DNA of 64,000 nt from Chitinophagaceae bacterium PMP191F (GCA_001302245.1 LGYU01000020.1:1-64000), one strand, 5' to 3'; counted from the first letter of the stretch, positions 53,898 through 63,017 are shown. Notes: generated from the sequence alone by a model not told the origin. Program-made: numbers and translations.

Positions 53898-54740
53898 TCA
53901 GAAGGTAATTTTTCCCCCAACGGTAATATAGAATATATTGCCTCCCCTTTCTGAAAGATCGGGTCTGCCGGCAACTGAGATCAGGTTCTGCGGCAATACC
54001 CAGGCAGGTAATAAGATGAGTTGGAATTTGTTTTTTGCCAATACTACCGGTGCCGACAGTTCGTAGGAAAGCACACAGAATCTGGCAGAAGATTGTGTAA
54101 TGGTCTGCTCACTACCCGGAAAGAAAAGAAAACCCGGTGTTTTCTGCAGGTAACTTTTGCTGAACTGTTGCGTGCCGGCATACATATACACCGAGGGGGC
54201 GATCACCAGTACGGTATTATTGCCCAATTGTGTACGGAATATATGGTCTAGTCCGGCTGTGACTCCATAGTCAGTATGATCGCTGAGTTTCATATCTCCT
54301 CCTGCTGTAACATTAACAACCGGTGTCATAATAGTAAAACTGGTTGCCACCTGTGCTTTTAATGCAGATTGCACCAGTTCGCTATTCCTTTTGTAAAAAG
54401 GTTTTACTGCGTAGACATGTACACTGTACTTGTTGTTGTGATTGTACAGGTATCCCAACGTGGTAACCGTACCATTGTATTGCAGGTTTTGTGCGGCATT
54501 ATGTACAAATACGGGCGCTGCATTTACATACAGGCTTTTGGTAAACCATAGTTCTGCCATCGGGAATACGCCACTGCTGCGCAGGCTGTCTGTACGACCA
54601 TAGTAGTTGAGATGAGAATTATAATACACGCCCAGCTTAACATGCATCTTCTCTTTTTGGGTAGAATCCTGCTGTGCCGATACAGCAACAGGGATCATTA
54701 GCGCTGTCATAACAGCACCTTTATACAGGATATTTTTCAT
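53898..54740 (-). CDS. Predicted outer-membrane beta-barrel protein
   Basis: This 280-residue protein has a signal peptide ending VSAQ (residue 22). Alternating hydrophobic and polar strands run through the whole mature part (HVKLGVYYNSHLNYYG, LWFTKSLYVNAAPVFV, YSVHVYAVKPFY, IFYITVGGKITF) and the protein ends in a Phe, typical of barrel signals. No family is recognised. It follows the Ala/Thr-rich protein gene on the same strand, with a terminator between them. Confidence 0.7.
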   Translation of the reverse strand: MKNILYKGAVMTALMIPVAVSAQQDSTQKEKMHVKLGVYYNSHLNYYGRTDSLRSSGVFPMAELWFTKSLYVNAAPVFVHNAAQNLQYNGTVTTLGYLYNHNNKYSVHVYAVKPFYKRNSELVQSALKAQVATSFTIMTPVVNVTAGGDMKLSDHTDYGVTAGLDHIFRTQLGNNTVLVIAPSVYMYAGTQQFSKSYLQKTPGFLFFPGSEQTITQSSARFCVLSYELSAPVVLAKNKFQLILLPAWVLPQNLISVAGRPDLSERGGNIFYITVGGKITF

Positions 54741-54757
54741 ATTGGTTGTTTTATAAA

Positions 54758-54787
54758 TATGCCCCTGCAGTTTATTACAGGGGCATA
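54758..54787 (-). terminator. Terminator after the Ala/Thr/Ser-rich gene
   Basis: TATGCCCCTG pairs with CAGGGGCATA; on the minus strand a short T-rich stretch follows. Confidence 0.7.
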
Positions 54788-54803
54788 CTTTTACCCGGGA
54801 ATT

Positions 54804-55466
54804 TTATTGCTTGCTGATACCGGCTGATGTTGAGGAAGTAGCAGCGGCACTTGCATCAGGTTTTACTGAAGCTGCGGTTGTACGTGCATTGGCTGCGGTT
54901 GTTTTTACCTGGCTGGTTGCGTTGGATTGCATGGTGGCGGCTTTTTGTGCAGTATGCTGAACAGCAGTACCTGCTTTGCTGGCTACGTTGGATGTAACAG
55001 CAGTGGTCTTGTCAATCACCTGCTCTCCCTGCACATTCACGGTTACCCCTGTGCTGGTAGCTGCAGATGAAGAAATACCGGAAGCCAGCGATTGGTTGGC
55101 TACTGTGCTGTTGGTATTTGCATTGTTTTGTGAAGCTGCTGCAACTGAAGCACCGGTGCTGATATTACTGTTTTCTTTCACCTTATTAACACTGTTGTTC
55201 ACTGTACCGGAAGCCTGTTGGGTAACACCTGCAGCCTGTGTGGCTGCTGTACCGGAAATAGTATTCACTTTGCCCGTGGTTGTTTGTACGGTACTCCTGG
55301 TAACAGCCATTGTTGCATTGGTGGTTTGTGTAATAGCCGTAGTACTGGCAGTGGCATGTAATGCTGCATTGGTAGCCGATTGCAGACCCAGGTTCACCTG
55401 TGCAAATCCTGCTGCAGAAATACCTGTGGCAATAGCAAGTGCGATGGTTTTACGGATAGTTTTCAT
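54804..55466 (-). CDS. Exported Ala/Thr/Ser-rich low-complexity protein
   Basis: The 220-residue protein starts at 55466 (MKTIRKTIALAIATGISAAG), giving a signal peptide cleaved near GFAQ. The mature part is made almost only of Ala, Thr, Ser, Val, Asn and Gln, with scattered Lys and no cysteine or aromatic residues. Runs such as TTAITQTTNATMAV, QQASGTVNNSVNK and SQVKTTAANARTTA suggest an amphipathic helical repeat, like a coiled fibre or surface/stalk protein. No family is recognised. The opposite strand also has a long open frame because of the composition. Confidence 0.7.
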   Translation of the reverse strand: MKTIRKTIALAIATGISAAGFAQVNLGLQSATNAALHATASTTAITQTTNATMAVTRSTVQTTTGKVNTISGTAATQAAGVTQQASGTVNNSVNKVKENSNISTGASVAAASQNNANTNSTVANQSLASGISSSAATSTGVTVNVQGEQVIDKTTAVTSNVASKAGTAVQHTAQKAATMQSNATSQVKTTAANARTTAASVKPDASAAATSSTSAGISKQ

Positions 55467-55838
55467 AATTGATCGTTTTTGGAATGAATAAATAATGAAC
55501 ACAACACTGTGTATACTTTTCAACATACAGTTCGCTGACTGTGAAATGATACCATCTTGAAAGGGGAATAAGCACCGTTTGCAAAACGGTCAATAAACGA
55601 CAGCAGAAGCATCTGCTGATTATCAATGATGTGCTACAGTATAGGAAAAGGCGTCATGCGCATGTATATAAAAGACCTGTTAATTTGTAAAAGGTTTAAA
55701 ATAAAAAACGGGTCCGGGCGCAGGTTTTTACTAAAAGCGGCCATGGTGCATAAAAAAGATCTTTTCGGCAACAGCATAAAATGCAGAACGCCATCTGTGT
55801 GAAGGCAGATGGCGTTCTTTTATAAAGCGTATTTTATT
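55467..55838. other. Intergenic region between fabF and the low-complexity gene
   Basis: 372 bp that contain the fabF terminator (55785-55820) and the upstream region of the Ala/Thr-rich gene. No gene seen. Confidence 0.6.
55785..55820 (-). terminator. Terminator of fabF
   Basis: AGAACGCCATCTG (55785-55797) pairs with 55806-55818 over an 8-nt loop. T-rich flanks occur on both sides. Confidence 0.85.
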
Positions 55839-57083
55839 TTACACTGCTTTAAATACAACTGTACCATTGTGGCCACCAAAACCAAAAGTATTACTCATCG
55901 CTACTTTTACATTGGCATTGCGTGCTTCTTTGGTTACAATGTTCAGGTTACCCGGTATTTCAGGGTCGATCACTGTGGTGTTGATAGTAGGGGGGATAAC
56001 GCCGTCGCGTATAGCAAGCAGCGTAATGATGGCTTCAATAGCGCCTGCAGCTCCCAACAGGTGACCGGTGATGGATTTGGTAGCACTGATGTTCAGTGTA
56101 TTGGAACCACTTCCCAGTAATGCTCCGATTGCCTTTGTTTCTGAAATATCACCTACAGGTGTGGAAGTGGCATGCGGGTTCAGGTAATGAACATCTGAAA
56201 TGGTCAGTTGTGCTTCCTGCAATGCCAGTTTCATAGCCTGTATAGCACCTGCACCTTCGGGGTGTGTGGCGGTCATGTGATAAGCATCTGCTGTCATGGC
56301 AGCGCCAGCCACTTCACCATAGATCTTCGCACCACGTTGCACCGCATGATCCCACTCTTCCAGGATCAATGCACCTGCACCTTCGCCCATTACAAAACCA
56401 TCTCTTTCCACATCAAACGGACGTGATGCCGATGCCGGATCTTCATTGCGTGCAGACATTGCCTTCATGGAACTGAACCCTCCCATCGATGCCGGTGTAA
56501 TAGGTGCTTCTGATCCCCCGGTAACAATGATCTTTGCCTTGCCCAGCCTGATATAGTTGAATGCATCCATGATGGCAGTGTTGGATGTGGCGCATGCTGA
56601 TACTGTAGTATAGTTGATGCCCATGTATCCGTGCCTGATGGAGATCATACCCGATGCCATATTGGCAATGAGCTTGGGTACAAAGAAGGGGCTGAACCTT
56701 GGCTGACCATTGCCTTTGGCATATTCAGTTACCTGTTCTTCAAAAGTATCCATACCTCCCTGGCCCGATCCCCAGATAACACCTACATCAAAGGGATTCA
56801 TTTTTGAAAAATCAAACCCCGCATCTTTGATGGCCGCATCTGATGCGATCAGGGCATATTGGGTAAAAAGATCAGTTCTTTTAATATCAGCTTTGTCAAG
56901 ATATTCTGAAGGATTGTAGTTCTGTAACTCGTTGGCAAAACGTGTTCTGAACAGTGAGGCATCAAAACGGGTAACAGGACCCACCACGCTAACGCCATTT
57001 ACAATATTGTTCCAGAATGTGGATACGTTATTACCATTGGGTGCCAGCACGCCTATGCCGGTAACGGCAACTCTGTGTAACAT
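55839..57083 (-). CDS. fabF: 3-oxoacyl-ACP synthase II (FabF type)
   Basis: This 414-residue condensing enzyme elongates acyl-ACP in fatty acid synthesis. The active-site Cys is in TTVSACATSN (C164), with the catalytic His in LNPHATSTPVGD (about 304) and another in FGFGGHNGTVVF near the C-terminus. It begins MLHRVAVTGIGVLAPNG. Length and motifs are typical of FabF. No acpP is adjacent. It may be a second copy linked to the lipid gene cluster downstream, but the usual acpP-fabF pair is not here. Confidence 0.93.
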   Translation of the reverse strand: MLHRVAVTGIGVLAPNGNNVSTFWNNIVNGVSVVGPVTRFDASLFRTRFANELQNYNPSEYLDKADIKRTDLFTQYALIASDAAIKDAGFDFSKMNPFDVGVIWGSGQGGMDTFEEQVTEYAKGNGQPRFSPFFVPKLIANMASGMISIRHGYMGINYTTVSACATSNTAIMDAFNYIRLGKAKIIVTGGSEAPITPASMGGFSSMKAMSARNEDPASASRPFDVERDGFVMGEGAGALILEEWDHAVQRGAKIYGEVAGAAMTADAYHMTATHPEGAGAIQAMKLALQEAQLTISDVHYLNPHATSTPVGDISETKAIGALLGSGSNTLNISATKSITGHLLGAAGAIEAIITLLAIRDGVIPPTINTTVIDPEIPGNLNIVTKEARNANVKVAMSNTFGFGGHNGTVVFKAV

Positions 57084-57115
57084 AAATTGGATTTATTAAT
57101 GTTGAATTTGCCGCG

Positions 57116-57144
57116 GCAAGATAACCCCTTACAGCGTCAATCAA
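57116..57144 (-). promoter_or_regulatory. Candidate fabF promoter
   Basis: On the minus strand TTG (57144-57142), an 18-bp spacer and TATCTTGC (57123-57116) approximate the consensus, lacking one T in the -7 box. It is 33 bp upstream of the fabF ATG. Confidence 0.45.
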
Positions 57145-57154
57145 CAAAAATTTA

Positions 57155-57895
57155 TTACCTGTCGTTGAAGCGCTGTAAGGCCTCTACCGGAGATGCCAGA
57201 AACATTTTATAGAAATCAGCCGTAAAACCTACCCTGATCTCATCAATATCCTGTTCTATACCGGACAACAAATCTGTTGCCACCTCTTCCGGCGGAATAC
57301 CGTTGCTGCCACCGATCTCCTGCGAAAACTCGGTATTTACCAATGGCGGCAGCAGTTCAAATACCCGGATATTGGTGTCTTTTTCCAGCGAAAGCCGCAG
57401 TGATTGGGTATAAGAATGCAGGGCGGCTTTGCTGGCAGAATAAGTGGGGATGGTTTTGCCAGGTGCAATGGCTACAATGGAAGTAACTGTTACAATGGCT
57501 GCGGATGGCTGTTTTTTAAGCAGCGGCAGCAGTTTTTCATTCAGTCGTATTGGGGCCAGGTAATTGGTCAGCATTTCAGCGCCGGCTTTTGAAAAGGCAT
57601 CATCACTGTTGGCCAGGTTGTATATTGATGCGCTTCCGGCGTTGTTGATGACCATGTTCAAGGCAGGAAAATCCTTTTGCAGCCTGGCTGCCAGTTGTTC
57701 TACATCCTTTTCACTGGTAACATCACTTACAATGTAACTGGTGTTCTTTAAGCGGGCAACCGCCTTTTGCAGGCGTTCTTCATTGCGGCCGGTTATAATA
57801 ATGGTATTGTCATTTTCTGCAAATAGCCTTGCTATTGCAAAACCGATACCTGATCCGCCGCCGGTGATCAGGATGGTATTGTTCCGGGTGTTCAT
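57155..57895 (-). CDS. Short-chain dehydrogenase/reductase
   Basis: This 246-residue NAD(P)-dependent oxidoreductase has the TGGGSGIG cofactor loop (residues 11-18), NNAG (84-87), the catalytic Ser (S139) and YSASK (152-156). The sequence resembles DltE-like SDRs. It follows the TetR gene on the same strand, separated by a palindromic site, so TetR probably controls it. The substrate is unknown. Confidence 0.9.
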   Translation of the reverse strand: MNTRNNTILITGGGSGIGFAIARLFAENDNTIIITGRNEERLQKAVARLKNTSYIVSDVTSEKDVEQLAARLQKDFPALNMVINNAGSASIYNLANSDDAFSKAGAEMLTNYLAPIRLNEKLLPLLKKQPSAAIVTVTSIVAIAPGKTIPTYSASKAALHSYTQSLRLSLEKDTNIRVFELLPPLVNTEFSQEIGGSNGIPPEEVATDLLSGIEQDIDEIRVGFTADFYKMFLASPVEALQRFNDR

Positions 57896-57922
57896 TTTAT
57901 TTGAGTTTTGTTTTTATAATTG

Positions 57923-57946
57923 ACCATATACTGATCGGTATATGGT
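57923..57946 (-). promoter_or_regulatory. Candidate TetR operator upstream of the SDR gene
   Basis: ACCATATAC (57923-57931) and GTATATGGT (57938-57946) form a perfect 9-bp inverted repeat with a 6-bp spacer. It shares the core ATCGGTATATGG with the site at the TetR start. Confidence 0.65.
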
Positions 57947-57959
57947 TGTTCAAAAAAAA

Positions 57960-58571
57960 TTATTTTACCTTTTTGGCATCCAGGCTATGGATCATTTCCC
58001 GTACTGTTTCCATGATGCAATCGGAATAATGGGGGGTACGGGTTGTGCGGGATAACAGAATACTTCCTTCAATCAGGGCAATGATAGATAATGCGGTTTT
58101 TTCAGGTTGAACATCTGCTCTGAATTCCCTGGCAGTAATACCGTTCTGAATAATATTGGTGAGATTTTTTTTCCAACTCAAAAATTCTTCTGCAACTCTT
58201 TTGCGAAATGCTTCATTAGTATCGTCTGCTTCTATTGCCATATTCTGCAGCGGGCAACCTCCTTCGGGAAATATTTTGTTGCCTGAACTGGTGAAAACTG
58301 ACGCATATACCAGTAACTTTTCTTTATTGGTAACAGCTTTTGATACCCTGCTGCTTAAAATACTGACCCGCTGGGCTGCATTGTATTCAAATACAGCAAG
58401 CGCTACTGCTTCTTTGTTTTCAAAATTGCCGTACACGCTTCCTTTTGTAAGCCCGGTAGCAGTAGCAATATCTGTCATAGAAGTGCCTTCGTACCCTTTG
58501 GTGTTAAAGAGTTTTGCAGTGGCTTCGATGATGAATTGCCTTGTGCTTTCGGAACGTGGGGTAAATTTCAT
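57960..58571 (-). CDS. TetR-family transcriptional regulator
   Basis: This 203-residue protein starts at 58571 (MKFTPRSESTRQFIIEATAK); the longer frame to 58658 has no fit to the family. The N-terminal helix-turn-helix is GTSMTDIATATGLTKGSVYG (about residues 25-45), and the C-terminal ligand domain shows FPEGGCPLQNMAIEADD. It probably represses itself and the SDR gene through the two matching palindromes. Confidence 0.9.
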   Translation of the reverse strand: MKFTPRSESTRQFIIEATAKLFNTKGYEGTSMTDIATATGLTKGSVYGNFENKEAVALAVFEYNAAQRVSILSSRVSKAVTNKEKLLVYASVFTSSGNKIFPEGGCPLQNMAIEADDTNEAFRKRVAEEFLSWKKNLTNIIQNGITAREFRADVQPEKTALSIIALIEGSILLSRTTRTPHYSDCIMETVREMIHSLDAKKVK

Positions 58572-58575
58572 GACA

Positions 58576-58608
58576 CAAATATACCAATCGGTATATGGAG
58601 TGGCCAAA
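58576..58608 (-). promoter_or_regulatory. tetR promoter overlapping its operator; likely leaderless
   Basis: On the minus strand TTTG (58608-58605), a 21-bp spacer and TATATTTG (58583-58576) match the consensus. The -7 box ends only 4 nt before the ATG, so the transcript would start at or next to the start codon. The palindrome 58579-58596 overlaps the -7 box. Confidence 0.5.
58579..58596 (-). promoter_or_regulatory. Candidate TetR autoregulatory operator
   Basis: ATATACC (58579-58585) and GGTATAT (58590-58596) form a perfect inverted repeat with an AATC spacer. It shares ATCGGTATATGG with 57934-57945. Confidence 0.65.
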
Positions 58609-58737
58609 TTAAATTTTGCCGTACATATGTTGCGAAAAATCAGATCTGACGTCAGCAATTGCTATTCATGTCGTTACATCATATCGTTAATATTCTTTAA
58701 CAGATATAATTTTTGCCTGTTAATATAATCATTGCTG

Positions 58738-58745
58738 TACTTTTG
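58738..58745 (+). promoter_or_regulatory. Possible promoter of the lipid operon (-7 element)
   Basis: TACTTTTG is an exact TAnnTTTG match 59 bp before the desaturase ATG. The nearest TTG upstream (58713-58715) gives a rather long 22-bp spacer. Confidence 0.45.
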
Positions 58746-58803
58746 CGGCCTCGTTCAGTCTGGTACTGGCTTTTTTCCGTATGTATTAAAGAATTGTAGC
58801 GTT

Positions 58804-59532
58804 ATGGCTGTTTTGATTTTTTTCCTGGCTCATTGGTTCCTGTCGTTGTTTTGTCAGACTTTTTTTCTGCATCGTTACGCATCGCACAAAATGTTTACGA
58901 TGAACAAATTCTGGGAGCGTTTTTTCTACGGCTTTACTGTGCTTGCCCAGGGTGCATCTTTTCTTAACCCCCGTGCCTATGCCATCATGCACCGCATGCA
59001 TCATGCATACAGTGATACGGAAAAAGATCCGCATTCTCCCCATTTTTTCAGGGATGTATGGCAAATGACCATGCGTACCAAAGAGATCTATCTCAATTAC
59101 GCTAAGTATAAAGTTGAGCCAGAAAAACCTTTTCGTGGAAAATATCCCGAATGGCCACTGGTTGATAAAATCTCAGACTGGTGGAGTGTACGTATCTTAT
59201 TTGGCGTGGGTTACTTTTTGTTTTACTGGTATTTTGCTACCGCCTGGTGGATGTTCCTGCTGTTACCCATTCATTTTTTTATGGGGCCTGTGCATGGGGC
59301 TATTGTAAACTGGTGTGGTCATAAATACGGTTATTCCAATTACGATAACGATGACCATAGCAAAAACAGCATACCTGTTGATATTTTCCTGATGGGCGAA
59401 CTGATGCAGAACAATCACCACAAAAGTCCCAATAGCATCAATTTTGCTAAAAAGTGGTATGAGTTTGACCCTACTTTCCCGGTAATACTGTTACTGGATA
59501 AGGTGCGGATCATCAGGCTTAAAAAACAATAA
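58804..59532 (+). CDS. Membrane fatty acid desaturase
   Basis: This 242-residue protein (MAVLIFFLAHWFLSLFCQTF) has the three histidine boxes of acyl-CoA/acyl-lipid desaturases: FFLHRYASH (HxxxxH), HRMHHAYSD (HxxHH) and NNHHKSPN (HH). These bind the di-iron centre. Helices lie near residues 5-25 and 130-165. An ATG at 58732 is in the promoter region and is rejected. It opens a compact operon of lipid-modifying genes. Confidence 0.9.
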   Translation: MAVLIFFLAHWFLSLFCQTFFLHRYASHKMFTMNKFWERFFYGFTVLAQGASFLNPRAYAIMHRMHHAYSDTEKDPHSPHFFRDVWQMTMRTKEIYLNYAKYKVEPEKPFRGKYPEWPLVDKISDWWSVRILFGVGYFLFYWYFATAWWMFLLLPIHFFMGPVHGAIVNWCGHKYGYSNYDNDDHSKNSIPVDIFLMGELMQNNHHKSPNSINFAKKWYEFDPTFPVILLLDKVRIIRLKKQ

Positions 59533-59534
59533 AT

Positions 59535-59870
59535 ATGATTACTGCATTGAAAGTGCTGTTCGGCGTGTTGCTGGTGTGGATGTGTTTCCAGGTGATCAGT
59601 ACTTCTTTGCAAAGCAATCTGTTTGACGAATGGAATTCGCTGGCCGCTATTCCCTGGATGCGTGCCACACTTTGGGATTTTTATGTCAATGTGCTGGTGC
59701 TGGCATTGTGGGTCTGCTATAAAGAATCTTCCCTCCTTAAAAAAATAATATGGATCTTATTGCTGGTATGCTTGGGCAGTATTGCTACCTGTGCTTACCT
59801 GCTGGTACAATTATTTAAGCTGAAGAAGGGTGAAACTGTAAAAGACCTGTTGTGTCATAAAAATCTATGA
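59535..59870 (+). CDS. Small membrane protein (DUF1475-like)
   Basis: This 111-residue protein has three helices (about residues 2-22, 48-65 and 72-96) and the segment ATLWDFYVNVLVLALWVCYK, which resembles DUF1475. It begins 2 bp after the desaturase stop and overlaps the next gene by 4 bp (ATGA), indicating translational coupling. Function unknown. Confidence 0.75.
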   Translation: MITALKVLFGVLLVWMCFQVISTSLQSNLFDEWNSLAAIPWMRATLWDFYVNVLVLALWVCYKESSLLKKIIWILLLVCLGSIATCAYLLVQLFKLKKGETVKDLLCHKNL

Positions 59871-60661
59871 ATATACCATCGGTATTATCATTGCCATTAT
59901 TGTCGCTGGCAGTTGTATGCCTGCTGATGTTGCTGGTATGGATATGGGCCACCGCTATCCGGAATGCCAGTATTGTAGATGTGGCATGGTCACTGTGTTT
60001 TACAGTGATTGCCGTATTGATCTGGTGGAAAGCTACAGGCGATGGTTTCAGAAAAACACTGGTTTGTACGCTGATGATATTATGGAGCTTGCGTTTGACC
60101 CTGCATCTTGCCGCACGCGTTTTTACACATATTCACGAAGAGGAAGGCCGTTATCAGCAACTTCGAAAAGATTGGGCTCCACATATCAACCGTGCTTTCT
60201 TTTTCTTCTTCCAGGCGCAGGCTTTGAGTACCATCATTTTATCTGTTCCTTTTTTTATTATTACACAGAACGATAATGCGTTAATGACTGTTGCTGAGTA
60301 TACAGGGGCCTCATTATGGCTGCTGGCTATTATTGGAGAAGGGATAGCAGATGCACAGCTTGCCCGGTTTAAAAAAGATACTGCCAATAAAGGGAAAGTG
60401 TGTACTGCAGGACTCTGGAAGTATTCACGTCATCCGAACTATTTTTTCCAATTGATGATCTGGATCGCTGTTTTCATTTTTGCACTGTCAAGCCGCTATG
60501 GCTGGCTTGCTATCATTAGTCCGCTTATTATCGGGTACCTCATTTTTAAAGTGACCGGTATTCCCAAAACCGAAGAGCAATCACTGCGCAGTAAAGGTGA
60601 AGCTTATCGTGAATACCAGCGTACTACCAGTGCGTTTATTCCGTGGTTTAAGAAACACTAA
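59867..60661 (+). CDS. DUF1295 membrane protein (steroid-reductase-like fold)
   Basis: This 264-residue membrane protein has about six helices. The C-terminal signature GLWKYSRHPNYFFQ and IPKTEEQSLRSKGEAYREYQ are typical of DUF1295, related to steroid 5-alpha-reductase/isoprenylcysteine methyltransferase folds that use NADPH or SAM. The start overlaps the previous stop. Proposed role: lipid chain reduction or modification (inference). Confidence 0.88.
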   Translation: MNIPSVLSLPLLSLAVVCLLMLLVWIWATAIRNASIVDVAWSLCFTVIAVLIWWKATGDGFRKTLVCTLMILWSLRLTLHLAARVFTHIHEEEGRYQQLRKDWAPHINRAFFFFFQAQALSTIILSVPFFIITQNDNALMTVAEYTGASLWLLAIIGEGIADAQLARFKKDTANKGKVCTAGLWKYSRHPNYFFQLMIWIAVFIFALSSRYGWLAIISPLIIGYLIFKVTGIPKTEEQSLRSKGEAYREYQRTTSAFIPWFKKH

Positions 60662-60720
60662 TCTGTCCGCCCCTTTCATTCGTATATTATAGAGCATTAC
60701 GCAACTCCGAATTAGAACTT

Positions 60721-61758
60721 ATGTGGTATAACGCTCTGGTTGAAAGGGACCTTGTTCCTGATTTCCTGCTCCGTACACGTATAAGACAATTACTCCGTGT
60801 ACGTTTGGCCGAAGAAAATAAAGGCAATACTGAATTACAGCAGCAACATCTTGCACAACTGATCGAGGAATTAAAAGATTCTCCTATTGCCGTGCATACT
60901 GCTGATGCGAATGAACAGCATTACGAAGTTCCCACACAGTTTTACCGGTATTGTTTAGGCAAACATCTCAAATACAGCAGTGGTTACTGGAATACGGGGG
61001 TTACAGAACTGGATACGGCTGAGAAAGATATGCTGGAGCTGACCTGTCAACGTGCAGAGCTGGCTGCCGGACAGCAGGTACTGGAACTGGGATGTGGCTG
61101 GGGCTCGCTGTCATTGTTCATGGCAGAAAAGTTCCCTTCCGGTCATTTTACGGTAGTTTCCAATTCCCGTACACAAAAAGAATACATTGATGAGCAGGCA
61201 GCATTGCGCGGGCTGACCAATATTGTTGTCATCACTGCTGATATGAATGTATTTGCGCTGGATAAGAAATTTGACAGGATTGTGTCTGTGGAAATGTTTG
61301 AACACATGCGTAATTACCGGTTGCTGATGCGCAAAGTGGCAGACATGCTGCAGCCTGATGGAAAGTTGTTTGTACACATTTTTACGCATAAAACCTTTAC
61401 TTACAAGTTTGAAGTGAAAGATGATACAGATTGGATGAGTAAGTATTTTTTTACCGGGGGTATTATGCCTGGTGACCACCTGTTGTTGTATTTCAATGAT
61501 GATCTGCATATACAAAAACACTGGCATGTAAGCGGGCTGCATTATGCCAAAACCTCAGAAGCATGGTTGCAGAATATGGATAAATATAAGCATGAGATTA
61601 TGCCTTTGTTCCGGCAAACATATGGCGCAGAACAGGCTACCCGCTGGTGGGTATACTGGCGTATCTTCTTTATGGCCTGTGCTGAATTGTGGAGGTTCAA
61701 TAACGGTGAAGAGTGGATGGTGAGTCACTATCTTTTTACTAAAAACCAATCATTGTAA
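60721..61758 (+). CDS. Cyclopropane-fatty-acyl-phospholipid synthase family methyltransferase 1
   Basis: This 345-residue protein transfers a methyl/methylene group from S-adenosylmethionine to an acyl double bond. It has the SAM motif LELGCGWGSLSLFMAEKF and VSVEMFEHMRNY, and the YYWNTG-like YSSGYWNTGVTELDTAEKDM. The N-terminal lipid-binding region is shorter than in E. coli Cfa. It is 59 bp after the DUF1295 gene and 5 bp before the FAD oxidoreductase gene. Confidence 0.9.
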   Translation: MWYNALVERDLVPDFLLRTRIRQLLRVRLAEENKGNTELQQQHLAQLIEELKDSPIAVHTADANEQHYEVPTQFYRYCLGKHLKYSSGYWNTGVTELDTAEKDMLELTCQRAELAAGQQVLELGCGWGSLSLFMAEKFPSGHFTVVSNSRTQKEYIDEQAALRGLTNIVVITADMNVFALDKKFDRIVSVEMFEHMRNYRLLMRKVADMLQPDGKLFVHIFTHKTFTYKFEVKDDTDWMSKYFFTGGIMPGDHLLLYFNDDLHIQKHWHVSGLHYAKTSEAWLQNMDKYKHEIMPLFRQTYGAEQATRWWVYWRIFFMACAELWRFNNGEEWMVSHYLFTKNQSL

Positions 61759-61763
61759 CCGGT

Positions 61764-63017
61764 ATGCAAAAACTGGCGATTGTAGGTACCGGTATTGCCG
61801 GCATGGGATGTGCACATTTATTGCAGCAGCATTATGAGCTGACTATCTTTGAAAAGAACAATTACATTGGAGGACATACCAATACCATTGCTGTAACTGA
61901 AGGAGACAAAGAGGTATACATGGATACGGGTTTTATGGTATTTAATTATGCTACTTATCCTAATCTGTGCAGTTTGTTTGAAACTATTCAGGCGCCGGTA
62001 AAAAAAACGGATATGTCGTTTAGTGTTCAGCATGTACCTACAGGGCTTGAATACTGCGGTTCAGGGTTAAATGGCCTGTTTGCTCAACGGAAAAATATTT
62101 TTAACCTGCGTTATATCAGCATGCTGGCTGCTATTGCCCGTTTTAATAGAGAGTCTATACGGATACTGGATAACCCGGACTATCAGCATTACTCACTGAA
62201 ACAATATATTGATGAGTTTGGGTTTGGCGAAGATATGTTGTGGAAATACCTGGTGCCTATGAGTGCTGCCGTATGGTCAACACCCATGGATAAAATGCTT
62301 GATTTTCCGGCAGTAACACTGATCCGTTTTTTTAAGAATCATGGTTTTTTAGGGTTGAATACCCAGCATCAGTGGTATACATTGGAAAATGGCAGCGAAT
62401 CGTATAAACAGAAACTGATAGCGACCTTTAAGCAAAATATACAGGTGAACAATGCTGTTGCAGGTGTAGAACGTGCAGGAAACAAGGTGGTGATAAGTAC
62501 CAGTGACGGAAGGAAGCAGGAATTTGATAAAGTGATACTGGCCTGTCATGCAGACCAGGCATTGCAGATGCTGCAACAACCTACTGCAGCAGAGCAGCGA
62601 TTGTTAAGTTGTTTTAAATACCAGTACAATAAAGCAACTGTGCATACTGATGAGTCTGTAATGCCTGTTAATAAAAAGGTATGGAGTAGCTGGAATTACC
62701 GTATTGAATTGCAACAGGGAATGTTAGTGCCTACTACCATATATTGGATGAACCGATTGCAGGGTGTTTCTGATAATAAGAATTATTTTGTTTCTATCAA
62801 TGCTATCCCGGGAAGTATACCTGCTGAAAAAATTATTCGCGAAATTGATTATGAACACCCATTGTTTGATGTTGAAGCCATCAATGCGCAGCGTGAACTG
62901 ACACTGCTGAACAGCGACGGACCGGTATATTATTGCGGCAGTTATTTTAAGTACGGTTTTCATGAAGATGCGTATGCTAGTGCTGTTGGATTGTGTAAAA
63001 TGCTGAAGCATGAATAG
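61764..63017 (+). CDS. FAD-dependent oxidoreductase (amine-oxidase/desaturase type)
   Basis: This 417-residue flavoprotein has the N-terminal dinucleotide motif IVGTGIAGMGCAHLL, FEKNNYIGGHTNT and the C-terminal GPVYYCGSYFKYGFHEDA. Proteins of this type are repeatedly found beside DUF1365 and CFA-like genes and are thought to act on acyl chains. It overlaps the next gene by 8 bp. Confidence 0.88.
   Translation: MQKLAIVGTGIAGMGCAHLLQQHYELTIFEKNNYIGGHTNTIAVTEGDKEVYMDTGFMVFNYATYPNLCSLFETIQAPVKKTDMSFSVQHVPTGLEYCGSGLNGLFAQRKNIFNLRYISMLAAIARFNRESIRILDNPDYQHYSLKQYIDEFGFGEDMLWKYLVPMSAAVWSTPMDKMLDFPAVTLIRFFKNHGFLGLNTQHQWYTLENGSESYKQKLIATFKQNIQVNNAVAGVERAGNKVVISTSDGRKQEFDKVILACHADQALQMLQQPTAAEQRLLSCFKYQYNKATVHTDESVMPVNKKVWSSWNYRIELQQGMLVPTTIYWMNRLQGVSDNKNYFVSINAIPGSIPAEKIIREIDYEHPLFDVEAINAQRELTLLNSDGPVYYCGSYFKYGFHEDAYASAVGLCKMLKHE

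Noticed and set aside
54976-55491. 171-codon open frame opposite the Ala/Thr-rich gene
   Set aside because: The frame is open because of the low-complexity codon composition of the real gene. Its product is a meaningless Val/Ala/Leu string.
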